DNA from: Branchiostoma lanceolatum
Taxonomy: Eukaryota > Chordata > Leptocardii > Amphioxiformes > Branchiostomatidae
DNA: 64,000 nt
Assembly: GCF_035083965.1 (NCBI RefSeq)
Contig: NC_089738.1
Span: 9,946,734 to 10,010,733 of the forward strand
Reading direction: 5' to 3'
Shown in pieces: positions 21,601 to 33,100 of this stretch (positions within the stretch are counted from its first letter, which is position 1; each line of letters opens with the position of its first letter). The notes below the pieces were generated by a model. That model made no database searches. It saw nothing but the letters and a program-made list of their open reading frames with translations, and had not been told where the DNA came from. Made by a program: the position numbers and the translations under genes.

Positions 21601-23645
21601 TGATAGACTTTGTAGTTATACTAAAAGAAAACATTAACTTAGAATAAAGCAGACCTCAGCTACTAGCTGTATTTGAAATCTTTACTTACATGTAGATAGA
21701 TCTAGAAGCCAAGCAATTTGTATTGTGTACATTGTATATATATTACCTTCGCCGAGAAGGTTATGCAGAGGGTAGCGTTTGTATGTATGTATGTGTGTTT
21801 GTAGTGGCACAGCATAACTCAAGAACGCCTTGATGGACTGTCTTGGTATTTGGTATGTTGGTAGGTTTTGGTGAGACCTGAAAACGATTAGATTTTGGGC
21901 CCCCTAGCGGCTTCTTACGGTACTGCAGCGGAACTTCCTGTTTTGATATCTCGTGTTCTGGACATGCTATGGAACTGATTTTTAAGTGGTAGATAGATCT
22001 TTGTACAGAGAGTTAGTGGTATGGGTTTGGGCCCCCTAGCGGCTTTTTTTGGAACTGCAGGAGCAGGTTTTGGGTCTGACTTTGAAAGGGGATAACTCAA
22101 GAAGGGCTTGATGGATAGTAATGATTTTTGGTAAGTAGATAGCTTGAGTGATGATGTACATGATTAGATACCTCTTATGCAGATCACTATCTAATTTGCA
22201 TAATTAATGAGGAAAGTTTGTACATCCGCCAAATTCCATGATAGGACTCTGAAACATGTGTCCATTTGTAACTGAGGAAGAGAGAAATATTAATTGATAT
22301 GAACTATGCAAATGAAGACCTCATTTGCATAATTAATCAGAAAATACTATAACAAGATGGTCATGATTTTTTGTGTGTTGATAGCTTGTGTGATGCTTAG
22401 TATGGTTGGACGATAATTATGCAAATCAGATTCTAATTTGCATAATTAATGAGGCAACTTTAAAAAATCTGTTTTGTTCCATGATATGACTTCAAATTGT
22501 AACTGAGGAAGAGAGGAATGTTGATAGATAGACAATATACAAATGTGGGCCTAATTTGCATACTTAATGAATAACTTCTATAATTCCTGGCAAATGACGG
22601 TAATTTCATACATTTAATATTTTTTTGTGGCATCAGGAATTTATGTGACTGTGAACATCGTTGAGTGAAATTATGCTAATAGGGGCCTCATTTGCATAAT
22701 TGATAAATATTAGCATAACCTTCTTTGTTAAGCTCATAATTTGATAAGCTCATACTTTGGACATGTTATATTTCAAGACAATCAACTGGTATGATTTATA
22801 ATTGATGAGAAACACTCCTAATACGTCAGTCATAAAGGTTAAAATCATTTGGCGAAGGTATGAGGTCGTGGAACTCTAGTTGTTTCTGTGATAAAGTCTA
22901 CAACTTGTTGTCAGCATTGTATTCTTGTTGCTGTATGTATTTATCATTTATGTCTACATTTGTATGTGCTACTGCTTTTTGTGAGTCCCTTTCATCCCCT
23001 ATCACTCACTTATCTATTTGTCATTCATTCATGCATTCATTCACTGAAAGTGTGGCAAAGCGATTTTTGTGCGGTGTCTGTCTTGGTTTTCAGGTAATTT
23101 TGTGTGACCATTTTTGGTGTGTTACTGACTTATGCAATAGTCTATCTGTTTTACCAACCATGTCTTGACGAAAGGACTCTCTTTTTTCCATTTTGCAAAG
23201 TGTGTCTGTATTACTAGTATTTCTAAGAGGAAAGAAAAGTTAAGCAATGAGGCCTTGATGAAATCCAGATTCACCCAATAAGATCTACCCAATATGGTAA
23301 AAAGCTGGTTTTTTTAGTCTTTGTAACAAACACCAGTAGTGTAATGAAATGAAGTCAGAGAAGAATTCAATCTTACTAATTCTTAACAGCCCTGTTTAGA
23401 TGGGTAGTTAAACTCACAATGCCTTTTTTCCTACTCCTTACGTATCAAGAAACAGTATGACCAACTTCAAGACCAAGTGTACTGGGTGTATATAAGTTTT
23501 AAAGAGTTTGGACAAATTTTCATCGGACAATGTTTTCCTCAGGTCGCCTGTTAGCCGACGGCGCTGTGGTTGCGGAGAGGACACCGCGCGTGACGTGTGC
23601 GAGAATAAGGAACACCACAGCCACTCGGGCAGCCCTAGGAGATGA
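18622..23645 (+). CDS. JMJD6: JMJD6, JmjC-domain arginine demethylase and lysyl hydroxylase
   Basis: JMJD6 is a nuclear Fe(II)/2-oxoglutarate oxygenase that hydroxylates lysines in splicing factors and is reported to demethylate histone arginines. Coding exons are 18622-19114, 19455-19618, 20200-20300, 20569-20751, 21284-21481 and 23543-23645, with GT/AG introns and continuous phase. They give 413 residues (human 403). Nearly invariant blocks include [67 protein letters not shown] and [21 protein letters not shown]. The iron ligands His187, Asp189 and His273 keep the human numbering. The C-terminal serine/acidic tract and the basic KRQRR cluster match the vertebrate polyserine region. The last exon is poorly conserved (an arginine/cysteine-rich tail), so the terminal 34 residues are less certain. 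Confidence 0.95.
20393..20539. mobile_element. MITE of the TACTGTAAATGCA family (JMJD6 intron 3)
   Basis: The left end is TACTGTAAATG and the right end is 'ggcattcacagta'. The inner right block 'cattttctccctaccgcaaa' closely matches the copy at 53080-53100. The element ends only 30 bases before the acceptor of exon 4. Confidence 0.7.
21102..21178. mobile_element. 77-bp palindromic MITE with 9-bp target duplication (JMJD6 intron 4)
   Basis: The 33-bp terminal inverted repeats are exact (TAGCCTGAGTGTCATCCTG inward to 'ttccaggc') around an 11-base loop. The flanking 9-mers agtatttat at 21093-21101 and 21179-21187 are identical. This is the same family as 15128-15190. Confidence 0.92.
21744..22860. 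mobile_element. 1.1-kb non-autonomous element with short inverted ends (JMJD6 intron 5)
   Basis: The left end TACCTTCGCC and right end GGCGAAGGTA are exact inverted repeats. The outermost TA on each side could be the target duplication or part of the repeat. No open frame of note is present. The left 230 bp reappear, inverted, at 6952-7190. The AT-rich right two thirds contain degenerate copies of an ATTTGCATAATTAAT block spaced about 110-130 bp apart, next to a recurring 'aactgaggaagaga' block. Confidence 0.75.
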
Positions 23646-25366
23646 CGACGCTGTTCCCAACGACTTCCCAAACAGTGTTTATCTACTCGGAACAAAGAAA
23701 CCCAGTAAAAGATCCGTAGAAAACTGCAAAACAGATAGAGAACAGACTCTGTGCTTATAAGATGTTACAGTTTGGAGTTGCTGTCTTTATTGGTAGCCAT
23801 GTCCTATAGATGCCATGTTCATTAACTACCATCATGAAATACCTTTACTTCTCCAGCTTTGAGTTTGCGTAATGCTTGAACTGTGACAAGTGCTCTGCAT
23901 TTGACATTAATTCTTTCAAGAAGAATTCTTATGGACATAAGAATGACGCTGTGCACCATTTGGTGTCATACTTTAATCTGTTACATTTAAATGAGAGCAA
24001 ATGTTTTCTTCATGAAAAGTTTAAGGTTACAATCAAATTATGCCACTTCTTAGTAATGGTGCTACTGGGTATGTCTAAGTTAAGTTTTAGTTCAGCTTAC
24101 ACTAACACAATGAAAACTCAAAATAGATTCTTTAGAGACTTTATGTTGTACAATAAAATACAGTCTATATATGTTAAAACGAAGATATGGGTAATGAAGG
24201 TTTTAATTTTGAGATCATTTTGGTACAGAAATGATAGCATAATGATTGAATGGTTTTCACAAGATCAATCTATTCATTTTGTGAACTTGAATGTTACAAT
24301 ACCTTTTAGTAGTAAATGTTACCAAATGATTCTTTCTGCAATTCACTAACATTGACACTTTTTATTAATCAGTTGGTGCTCTATTAGAAAGGTACATTTG
24401 TATCTCATCACCTTTGTAAATATGTAGAAAATATAGTGTCTTTCGGTGAAGTCCCTCTCACTTGCAACAAATTACAAGCAAGGTGTAACGTTACAGATTT
24501 TTCTAGGATTGAAGATAGACCGATCCCATATCCCTGCGTACTTCCGCCAAAATGTAGAAAGGCAAAATAAAAAGACAAAAATGCAACTAATCGACAGACA
24601 TGCAGCCACTCTCATTGGTAAAACCACTAAATATCATTCATTGGTTGTACTGCTAATTGTGATGGACAGTCAGGGTCGGTCTATTGGGTAATCTTGAACT
24701 ATTAAGTCAGAAGAGCTAAATCTTGAACCTCTCAGCTATAGAAAAGTGTTGAAATAATTACTGTTCTCTGTATGATCTGAGTAATATGGATTGTTGGTAC
24801 AGCCATCAAAACATTCAAGGGCTTATGATATAAGTGCTAGATTCATGTTTTGTGCCATGTAAATGCCATTGAAGGAATTTGCAACTCCGTAGACTGCAAT
24901 AATTGTGGAGTTTTAGGAATGAGACTTAAATGATCGGTGTATTTCATGGGTATGAACTTGTACAGAAAACGAATTTTGAAGACATTGCCCGAATAGTTGC
25001 TGTAGCTGCTAGGGAAATATCCCGCCTTCGAGCTGCCATGCAGTTATAACTGTGGGAACTATCAGAGATATTCTGGCATGGAATGTAATACAGTAATTAG
25101 CTGGGCAATACACATAGCATATTAGACCCACATGGTTAATGTTACTTTTGTTCAATTTAATGCAGTGGGATTGTTACAAAGATGTTACCACTAACAATAT
25201 AATGTCCTTGTACATGAACTAACTTAAAAGAACTAACGTTACATAGATGTTGTCATTTGCAGTTCTGCAGAAAGTATGACATATAACAGAAAATTAGCCT
25301 TGAATGATGAATAGATGGTAGCATAAATGTTTAATTGTATTTTGTTGGACAGACTTCAGTATTTGC

Positions 25367-25372
25367 AATAAA
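25367..25372 (+). terminator. Candidate distal JMJD6 poly(A) signal
   Basis: AATAAA is followed within 30 bases by a GT-rich stretch (gcttgtgttgtc). The Penelope-like element's target duplication starts 36 bases after the hexamer, so the insertion lies immediately beyond the presumed cleavage site. Confidence 0.5.
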
Positions 25373-25407
25373 GGAGATTTTATCGTGAACATGCTTGTGT
25401 TGTCAAA

Positions 25408-25422
25408 TATTTGTTATTATAC
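25408..25422. repeat. Left copy of the 15-bp target-site duplication of the Penelope-like element
   Basis: tatttgttattatac is repeated exactly at 28739-28753. The two copies bracket the retroelement and define its ends. Confidence 0.9.
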
Positions 25423-28400
25423 GCCAAAAATAATTACTCAAGCAACTGGATAAAGTTTTGAAACAGTCAGACGTTTCAGACAGCATCCACTGTCTTTCTT
25501 CAGTGACTAACGATAGGACTGAGAACACCAGGTTTTATACCAAAACTCTGAATGGGTATGTTAATGAGGTTAAGACAATTTAGGATGTCTTGAAGTAGTC
25601 TTTAAAAGAAGATTAATTCAAGACAAAGTTATGTGCCAATAGTTCAATTAGCTACTGTTGATTTTAGTACAGTAACTAAATGTTGTTCGTCCGGGGGTGG
25701 GGGGTGGTGGGCAGTACATTATCCCAAGTGCCTGAAAGTTCAACGCGTAGACCCCCTTTCCTGTTGAGGGCGGGGTTGTACATCCTCTCATATCATAGTA
25801 TTGCTTCTCTAATTCCCCGTTCGAACCAGCGTTCTTCACGATCTAGGATGTCCGTGGATTCGAGATTGAATGAGTGTCCCTGGTTGTTAGTCACTGACGA
25901 AAGACAGTGGATGCTGTCTGAAACGTCTGACTGTTTCAAAACTTTATCCAGTTGCTTGAGTAATTATTTTTGGCGTATCTTACTACCTGGATGTCTAACT
26001 TTCATCAACGTATTAAGGATCAATATGGCAAGCTTTGCCTAAGCTCAGTGAGGGATCTGGAGAACACCAGCAGGAAGATTGCAGACTACCGGAACCATCT
26101 ACGCTTCAGTTTACGGTGCCTCAAGGTAAGTGTCACTCCTGTCAGTTTGCGCCTAAAAACTTCCATCAGAGGCTTCAATCATTGTCAACGCCGAAAGGAA
26201 GCTACTAAACGAGAGGGTAAGGCAGATCAACTACAAACTGGACGGTCTCAACGCGAGAAAATCAAACCTTGTACAACTACTAAGGGAACAGCTGTCAGAA
26301 GAGACCTTTGCTGAAACCGACAACTTCATAACACATGGGCAGCTCTCTCAACACGAGAAGGGGAAAGTCAGACAGAAAAACACATTTGAACGGCTACAAC
26401 ATAAAGAAGTGTATAGTGCGGCAGATAGGGACCAAAATTGGAGATCTAGCAGTTCCAAACAAAAAACCGCAACACCAAGTAGAACAGACGAGAGGTGGGT
26501 CAAGAACCTGAGTAGTCACACTCTTACAGAACCAGAGAAATCCCTACTTTCCAAAAGACTAAATTTCGCAGTAGCCCCTAACAGGATTCCTAACATTGAC
26601 ATTGTCACAGAAACTGAGTCGGCGATTCGTCGTGCCCGCATACCTTACAGACAGGCTGAAGCCTTACGCACCAAAATAGCTACCACTCTGAAAGTCGCTA
26701 AACCCCCTCCTAGCAACATCACCCGGGAAGAACAAACCGCGCTCAAGGATTTGGCCACTAATCAAGACATTTTGATCCTACCTGCGGACAAGGGCAGGTG
26801 CACAGTAATCTTCGACAGGGAACAGTACGACAAGAAGGTTCAAGACCTATTGAGAGACAAAGACATCTACATGCCCTTGAAAAGGGATCCCACAAGCAAA
26901 TTCAAAAAGGCAATCCATGACGTTCTCAAGAGATTGGAAGAGAAAGATAAAGTTCTGGATCATCATGTCACTTATCTAAGGCTTAATCCCACTACAGAAC
27001 AACCCCCCTCATTCTACGGCCTTCCCAAAATCCACAAACCAGGCGTCCCTCTACGACCCATAGTCTCCAGTATAGGATCAGTCACTTACAACCTAGCAAG
27101 TCATCTGGCTCAGATCTTGGGACCATTAGTGGGGAAGTCTCAGCATCACGTACAGAATAGTGCAGAGTTTGTCCACAAAATCAAAGACATCAATGTAGCA
27201 GAAGATGAAATCATCACTTCATATGATGTGTGCTCGCTTTTCACTTGCATAACCCCCAAGGAGGCTGTCGCAGTAGTTAGGGAAGCCTTGGAGGCCGACG
27301 ACACCCTTGCAGATAGAACCAACCTTTCCGTTAAACACATATGTGAACTACTTTGCCTAGGGTGCACATACTTCACGTACAAACAACAGTTTTTCCAGCA
27401 AGTGCACGGCTGTTCTATGGGATCACCAGTTTCACCCATTGTAGTGAACCTGTACATGGAGAAGTTTGAGAACAAAGCCCTCAGTACTTTCAATGGCCCT
27501 CCCCCAGCAAACTGGTTTCGCTATCATACGGTAGATGACACTTGGTGTAGGCTAAAAGAGAGAGTAGCGGACGACTTCTTTGACCATATAAACCAGGTAG
27601 ATGACAACATCAAGTTCACACAGGAGTCGTGTCAAAACAACAGACTCCCCTTGGATGGCAACCTTCAGTTCGAAGTGTACAGGAAACCGACCCACACTGA
27701 TCAATATCTGGCCTTTGATTCCCATCACCCTTTGGAACACTGCAAACTAGCAGTGATCAAAACTCTCTTCCATCGGGCAGACAACGTCATCACCTCAGAC
27801 GAAGCGAAAACAGACGAACACAGGCATCTCCGTGCGGCCTTAGCCAAGTGTGGCTACCAAAATTGGACCTCAACAAAGCCCTCAAACCTTCTGACCAGTC
27901 TAAGAAAACACTCAAGTGCAAACCATTGACCAACAGAAGCAAGGCCAACATTACCATTCCCTACGTCCAAGGAGTATCGGAAAAACTCAGAAGAATCTTC
28001 CAACTTTTTTTAAAACTTCAACATTGCCACTAACTTCAAACCTCACTCAACTCTCAGGCAGAAATTGGTCCATCCAAAAGACAGGCCGGAAAAAGGCATC
28101 AAAGCCAATGTCATCTACAAACTGAAATGTGAGGAACCGAACTGAAATAACATGTACGTTGGGGAGACAAGTCGACCACTAAAAGAAAGGTACAAGGAAC
28201 ATTGCAGAAAGAGCGCTAACCGCTATTCCTCTGCCATTTACCACCATCTAAAACACAACCAGGGACACTCATTCAATCTCGAATCCACAGACATCCTAGA
28301 TCGTGAAGAACGCTGGTTCGAACGGGGAATTAGAGAAGCAATATATGAGAGGATGTACAACCCCGCCCTCAACAGGAAAGGGGGTCTACGCGTTGAACTT

Positions 28401-28738
28401 TCAGGCACTTGGGATAATGTACTGCCCACCACCCCCCACCCCCGGACGAACAACATTTAGTTACTGTACTAAAATCAACAGTAGCTAATTGAACTATTGG
28501 CACATAACTTTGTCTTGAATTAATCTTCTTTTAAAGACTACTTCAAGACATCCTAAATTGTCTTAACCTCATTAACATACCCATTCAGAGTTTTGGTATA
28601 AAACCTGGTGTTCTCAGTCCTATCGTTAGTCACTGACGAAAGACAGTGGATGCTGTCTGAAACGTCTGACTGTTTCAAAACTTTATCCAAATTATTTTTG
28701 GCGTATCTTACTACCTGGATGTCTAACTTTCATCAACG
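25423..28738 (+). mobile_element. Penelope-like retroelement with inverted/direct terminal arrangement
   Basis: The element is bounded by an exact 15-bp target duplication. From left to right it has three parts. First is an inverted copy of its own 3' region (25423 to about 25888), including the end of the GIY-YIG coding region. Second is a direct copy of the 3' terminal block (about 25889-25990; it matches 28626-28738 apart from 11 bases, gttgcttgagt, missing on the right). Third is the coding body, followed by the 3' terminal block. A partial inverted copy joined to a direct repeat is the well-known 'pseudo-LTR' layout of Penelope-like elements. The coding region carries several frameshifts, so this copy is not autonomous. 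Confidence 0.93.
25970..28460 (+). pseudogene. Frameshifted Penelope-type reverse transcriptase with GIY-YIG endonuclease
   Basis: An N-terminal segment from 25970 (SNFHQRIKDQYGKLC) is frameshifted near 26175 into the main frame, which then runs to 27929. Penelope-type RT motifs are ILPADKGR, FYGLPKIHKPGVPLRPIVSS, TSYDVCSLFT (motif A Asp), QVHGCSMGSPVSPIVVNLYM (motif B) and EVYRKPTHTDQYL. Motif C reads RYHTVDDTW where the family has R-Y-V-D-D, so six in-frame bases (27525-27530, catacg) appear inserted next to the catalytic aspartates. A frameshift near 27900 and further breaks lead into a GIY-YIG endonuclease domain (MYVGETSRPLKERYKEH from 28152; ALNRKGG near 28370). The RT is probably inactive for both reasons. 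Confidence 0.93.
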
Positions 28739-28753
28739 TATTTGTTATTATAC
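28739..28753. repeat. Right copy of the 15-bp target-site duplication
   Basis: Identical to 25408-25422. The flanking sequence on its right (ataggaagactgacc) should be the continuation of the pre-insertion locus. Confidence 0.9.
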
Positions 28754-28818
28754 ATAGGAAGACTGACCAAGCATACTGTTTGTTTGTTAGTTAGTTTAAT
28801 TATTTTTGCATTCTCATA

Positions 28819-28887
28819 CTCTCCAAGCAAAGGTTGTTTGAGGGAAAATTGTGACAATTTTCCCCACCAACCTCTGCTTGGAGAGTA
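28819..28887. mobile_element. 69-bp palindromic MITE (TACTCTCCAAGCA family)
   Basis: The ends TACTCTCCAAGCA and TGCTTGGAGAGTA are exact inverted repeats, extended inward by 'aaggttg'/'caacctc' and a near-palindromic centre (gaaaattgtgacaattttc). The terminal TA could be the duplicated target. No longer duplication is seen. Confidence 0.8.
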
Positions 28888-30140
28888 TAATCTCGTTCCC
28901 AGTCAATGACGTCCAACGATACCCTGGGCTCGAGATCTTGGTGAAGGGCATCACGCAGCCAAAAATTAACATAATTTAACAGGTTTTACATCATCTTTTA
29001 AAGTAGATACATGATATGAGTATTATTTAATTACATAGATTTATATGTAGGTATAAATTTTGCATATGCAATCAAAATGTCACCGTGCGCAAAATATTGA
29101 TGAGATTTACATTTTGTCGCCCTGAAAAAGAGGTGTGCACAGTTCGTCTGCTGCGCGGGCAGGTCGAAGACTGGACGTGAGTTCGCCGGTAAGGTCTCAA
29201 CTAAACTAGCTCGTAGTCTCTTGAACGAGCTTTTACAGACTTCTTATAGAGTATGAAGCGTGTTACTGACGCCCGGGTAACTTAAGACACGTCACTTGTG
29301 GATTGTTTGCGGAAGGAATGAGCTAAAATTTCACGTTTAGACAACGCAGAATGTAGAAGGGGGAGGGGGGCGAACTGTCAGTGATGACATTACTTTGTTT
29401 TGTCTTCAAAAGTAAGCTGAGGAGCTTTATCAAAAGTGGCATTTTATGACATGGAATACTTGCCTTGAAATCTATGTCACTAGTAGTAGTACTATATTAA
29501 ATTTATTTGACGGCATGTATTATATCGATCATATTGCTCTGTTTAAAGAGACAGCATAAGCCCGCTGCGCTATGACATTTAATTTTGTCGAAAGATGCAC
29601 AGGACAACATCCCTGTTTGGAAAAATGGGACAAACGATGTTACAAACCAAACTCCCTCCCTACACTTACATTCCTATTTTGCCATGTAACACGCCTATCT
29701 CCGTCTCGCAAGATTCAGGGACAGGTATGGTGACATATTGGGGTCAAAATTAGCATATGAAAACCTTACCCTAATTTAAGCAAGATAAGCTGTAACAGGT
29801 TTATGACTCTGTTTATCACGACCTGGACTAGTCTTCCCTGTGTAAAAAGTTGCACATTTCATCTCACAACTTACTCTCCAAGCAGAGGTTAGTCTCTGGC
29901 TAATGTTTTGGACTTGGACGTCTTAATAGGTCGTTATCGGTTATCAGGCTTTCTATTTTGTCAGGTTTTTCAGACAATTAGACAGAAAAAAAACCTGACA
30001 AATTAGAAAGCCCAATAAAAACGTCTGAAAAAGACGTCTTAAACAAGCATACTTTACCTTTGCTCGGAGAGTACGTTGTAACTAGAAAATGTTTACCACA
30101 CACTGCAAGCTGATTAAGCCAACTTACTTGTGTTTTACAG
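28888..30140 (+). other. GLS 5' flank and probable 5' UTR intron
   Basis: An acceptor (tgttttacag) at 30131-30140 precedes the first coding exon of the glutaminase gene, so a noncoding exon should lie upstream. A candidate ends in the GTAAGG donor at 29190, within a GC-richer patch (29150-29200). The interval also holds a 201-bp MITE (29872-30072). I saw no other gene. Confidence 0.45.
29872..30072. mobile_element. 201-bp MITE of the TACTCTCCAAGCAGAGG family with nested palindrome
   Basis: The terminal repeats are TACTCTCCAAGCAGAGG and CCTTTGCTCGGAGAGTA. Inside is a second inverted repeat (gctttctattttgtcagg against cctgacaaattagaaagc) around 29948-30012. The element ends 68 bases before the acceptor of the glutaminase coding exon. 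Confidence 0.75.
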
Positions 30141-30150
30141 ATTGAGAACC

Positions 30151-33100
30151 ATGCATCGCCTGTGGCCAGCCCTGTACCATGGCGCACAACGACAGTATAG
30201 ATTCTTCCCAGTGTGTCAGCAGATCACCTGCCTCATGTCAAGTAAAGCAGGTGATCCTACGAAGCCATCTGACCATCTGACAAAAAATGAGACTGAAAAT
30301 GGAGAAGATACGTCTACGTCTGTGCCCCCTAGTCGACCAAACGCAATCTCCTCCCTCCCTCAGTTGGAAGATTGGGTCTTCCGTCTGCTGTCCAATCAAC
30401 AGGGTCGCGTTCCCGTCTCGGAGTTCCATAAGGCGCTACGAGAGGTGGGTCTGTGGGAAAACGATCCCCGCTTGAGAGAAACCATGGCCAATCTCCGAAA
30501 GCTACAAGAGTCCCACAGCTCTTTTCTAGACCGCGAGACCTTCAGCAAGTGTATAACGGAGAATATCGTACTTATTGGCCGAGCTTTCCAGTCCAAGTTT
30601 GTTATACCAAAGTTTAGTGAGTTCTCCAGCTATATTGACAAAATGTACTGGACCTGTGTCTCGCAGAAGAAAGGTAAAGTAGCGGATTATATTCCGCAGC
30701 TTGCACGTTTCAGCCCCGATTTGTGGGGCGTGGCATTGTGCACCGTAGATGGTCAACGACATTCAATAGGAGACAGCGACAAACCGTTCTGTCTGCAGTC
30801 GTGCGTCAAGCCTCTGGTGTACGCAACCGCGGTCAGTGAGCTCGGGGACAAAACTGTCCACAAATATGTCGGAACTGAGCCAAGCGGGAGGTCGTTCAAC
30901 GAGATTGCTTTGAACAAGTACAACCAGCCATTCAACCCCATGATCAACTCAGGTGCCATCCTGCTGTGTTCTCTCATCAAGCCCGAGGAACATCAGTCAG
31001 ACAGGTTTGACCACATCCTGAAGGTGCTGAAAGCAGCCGCAGGTGACGACTTTGTGGGCTTTAGCAACACCACTTTCCTGTCAGAGAAAGCCACCTCCTA
31101 TCGCAACTTTGCCTTAGCTTACTACTTAAAGGAGAACCAGTGCTTCCCACCAAAGACAGACCTCATGGAAGCTCTGGATCTATACCTCCAGCACTGCTCA
31201 GTTGACATAACGTGCGAGTCCGGCGCAATCATAGCGGCTACGCTAGCGAACGGAGGAGTGTGCCCGCTAACGGGAGAGCTGGTGTTCCATCCGGATGCGG
31301 TCCAGCACACGCTGTCGCTCATGCACTCCTGCGGAATGTACGACTACTCAGGACAGTTCGCGTTCCAAGTCGGTCTCCCCGCGAAGTCTGGAGTTAGCGG
31401 TGGGATCATGTTGGTCGTGCCCAGTGTTATGGGCATCATGTGTTGGAGCCCACCGCTAGATAGTACAGGGAACAGTGTCCGAGGTCTGCACTTCTGCAAG
31501 GAACTGGTCTCAACCTTCAACTTTCACCACTACGACAATCTCAAGTACAAGTCTAAGAAACTGGATCCAAGACGGCACAGGTTAGTATCTAGTTAATGGA
31601 CACATTAACCAACAGGTTTCTTAGAGGTAAATATAAAATCAGTAATTATTTATCAGTAAAATCAGTAGTATTTTATAATTTATTGTACATCTCAGCTAAA
31701 TTTGAGGGATTGTATACATGTAAAATTATTATGCTGACTGCATATCAGTTATCACAATAGAATTTTTGACAATGACACATGTTCATCAATATTTTTAAAT
31801 AAATAAGAAGTCTGATAATCTGATGATGACAATGTCAGATGCACTTTTGATATTTGATTATATAAAGCCTTTGAAAGCTTCATAAGACTAAATCCATGTT
31901 ATCTTGGGAATAGATACTAGTAGTCTCTTAACAAATTTGTCCTTTCAAGATGGAGACAGAATTTAGGAGACTTATTTTGATACGGTTAAAGTTTGAAACT
32001 AGATCTAGAGGTCACAAAGTTTCATCTCTATAAGTTATAGTATAAGATATCTTACAAAAATTGTCCCCTGTTGTTAATGATAGACTGGCTTGGTGATGTT
32101 TTTTCCTTGTACTAATCATTGAACACTGGTCACTGTAAATTTGGAAAGACACTGGCTGACTGGCAATTAGGGAAATCCAGTCAACTTAGACCACATGTGA
32201 TTATGTTTCATATGCAACTTGTAATCTAGAGTATTCCCTCAAGGACATAAATATTGGTCCTACATAAGATTAAAAAGGCTTCATTTAAGTTGATTTTGCA
32301 AATCTGGAGTGTCTTTCCAATTTTAAAGTTATCAGAATGAATATGATGTGTATGTGTGTGTGCATTTTTGGAATTTAGCCTATACACTATGAGAGGAAGA
32401 TCGTTCAGGTAAGTAAGAATTATTGATGCCTTCTAGAGGAAACCCTTTTCTCTTGTATTTTTCCTTTTTGTTTGCTTTTTTATTGTTCTTTTATTTCTTT
32501 TGGGTATTGTTTTCTTTCCCTTAAATTTCTTTCTTACAGATGTAATAAAGTTTATTCAAATCATTTCAAGTAAAAACAGCAGAGTCCTCAAGTACTAGTA
32601 ATGATTTAATTTGGACATTGGAGTCAGTGTATAATTGTGCGGATTGCTTGACTGTTCATATGTGTTGTACTGCACACACATTTTAGCTTATATTATATGG
32701 ATTGTATGTGACAGAAAAAGTCATATTTTGGAAAGCAATATACATTTGTACTTTAATTCAAAGAATAATCATATTCATAATGTTTGCTTTGTATTTTGAT
32801 TTGAACTGCAGTACCTACAGATTTTCTCATTGAAACAACTTTTCTTAAAAGTTTTAGCATCAAGCTATTATATACAGTTTCTTTTTATTTGAGCACAGTA
32901 ACTTCTAGACTGTTCAATGTATTATAGTAACCTGGTGAATAACTGAATAACAAAGTTCTTTGTTAACAATCAAGGAAGTGATATCAGCTGATGTTTTGAT
33001 GACTGTCATCTTCAGGGCAATAGTGACTGGTACACTTTGCTCTGCAGCTAGGTGTCACTGCTAACAATGCGGTACCAAACGTACAGTATTATCATAGTTA

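Larger units (their letters stand above)
23646..25422 (+). other. Probable JMJD6 3' UTR
   Basis: This AT-rich interval lies downstream of the JMJD6 stop. It contains AATAAA at 24152-24157 and at 25367-25372. A 157-codon open frame at 23876-24349 has no recognisable domain, is AT-rich and lacks splice or start context, so I do not annotate it as a gene. Which signal is used cannot be told from the sequence. Confidence 0.5.

Noticed and set aside
23876-24349. 157-codon open frame downstream of JMJD6
   Set aside because: It is AT-rich, has no recognisable domain, and lies where the JMJD6 3' UTR is expected, with an internal AATAAA at 24152. A chance open frame is the simpler reading.
25648-25839. 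63-codon minus-strand open frame that looked like a small gene
   Set aside because: It is the inverted copy of the GIY-YIG region of the Penelope-like element and matches the plus-strand frame at 28303-28488.
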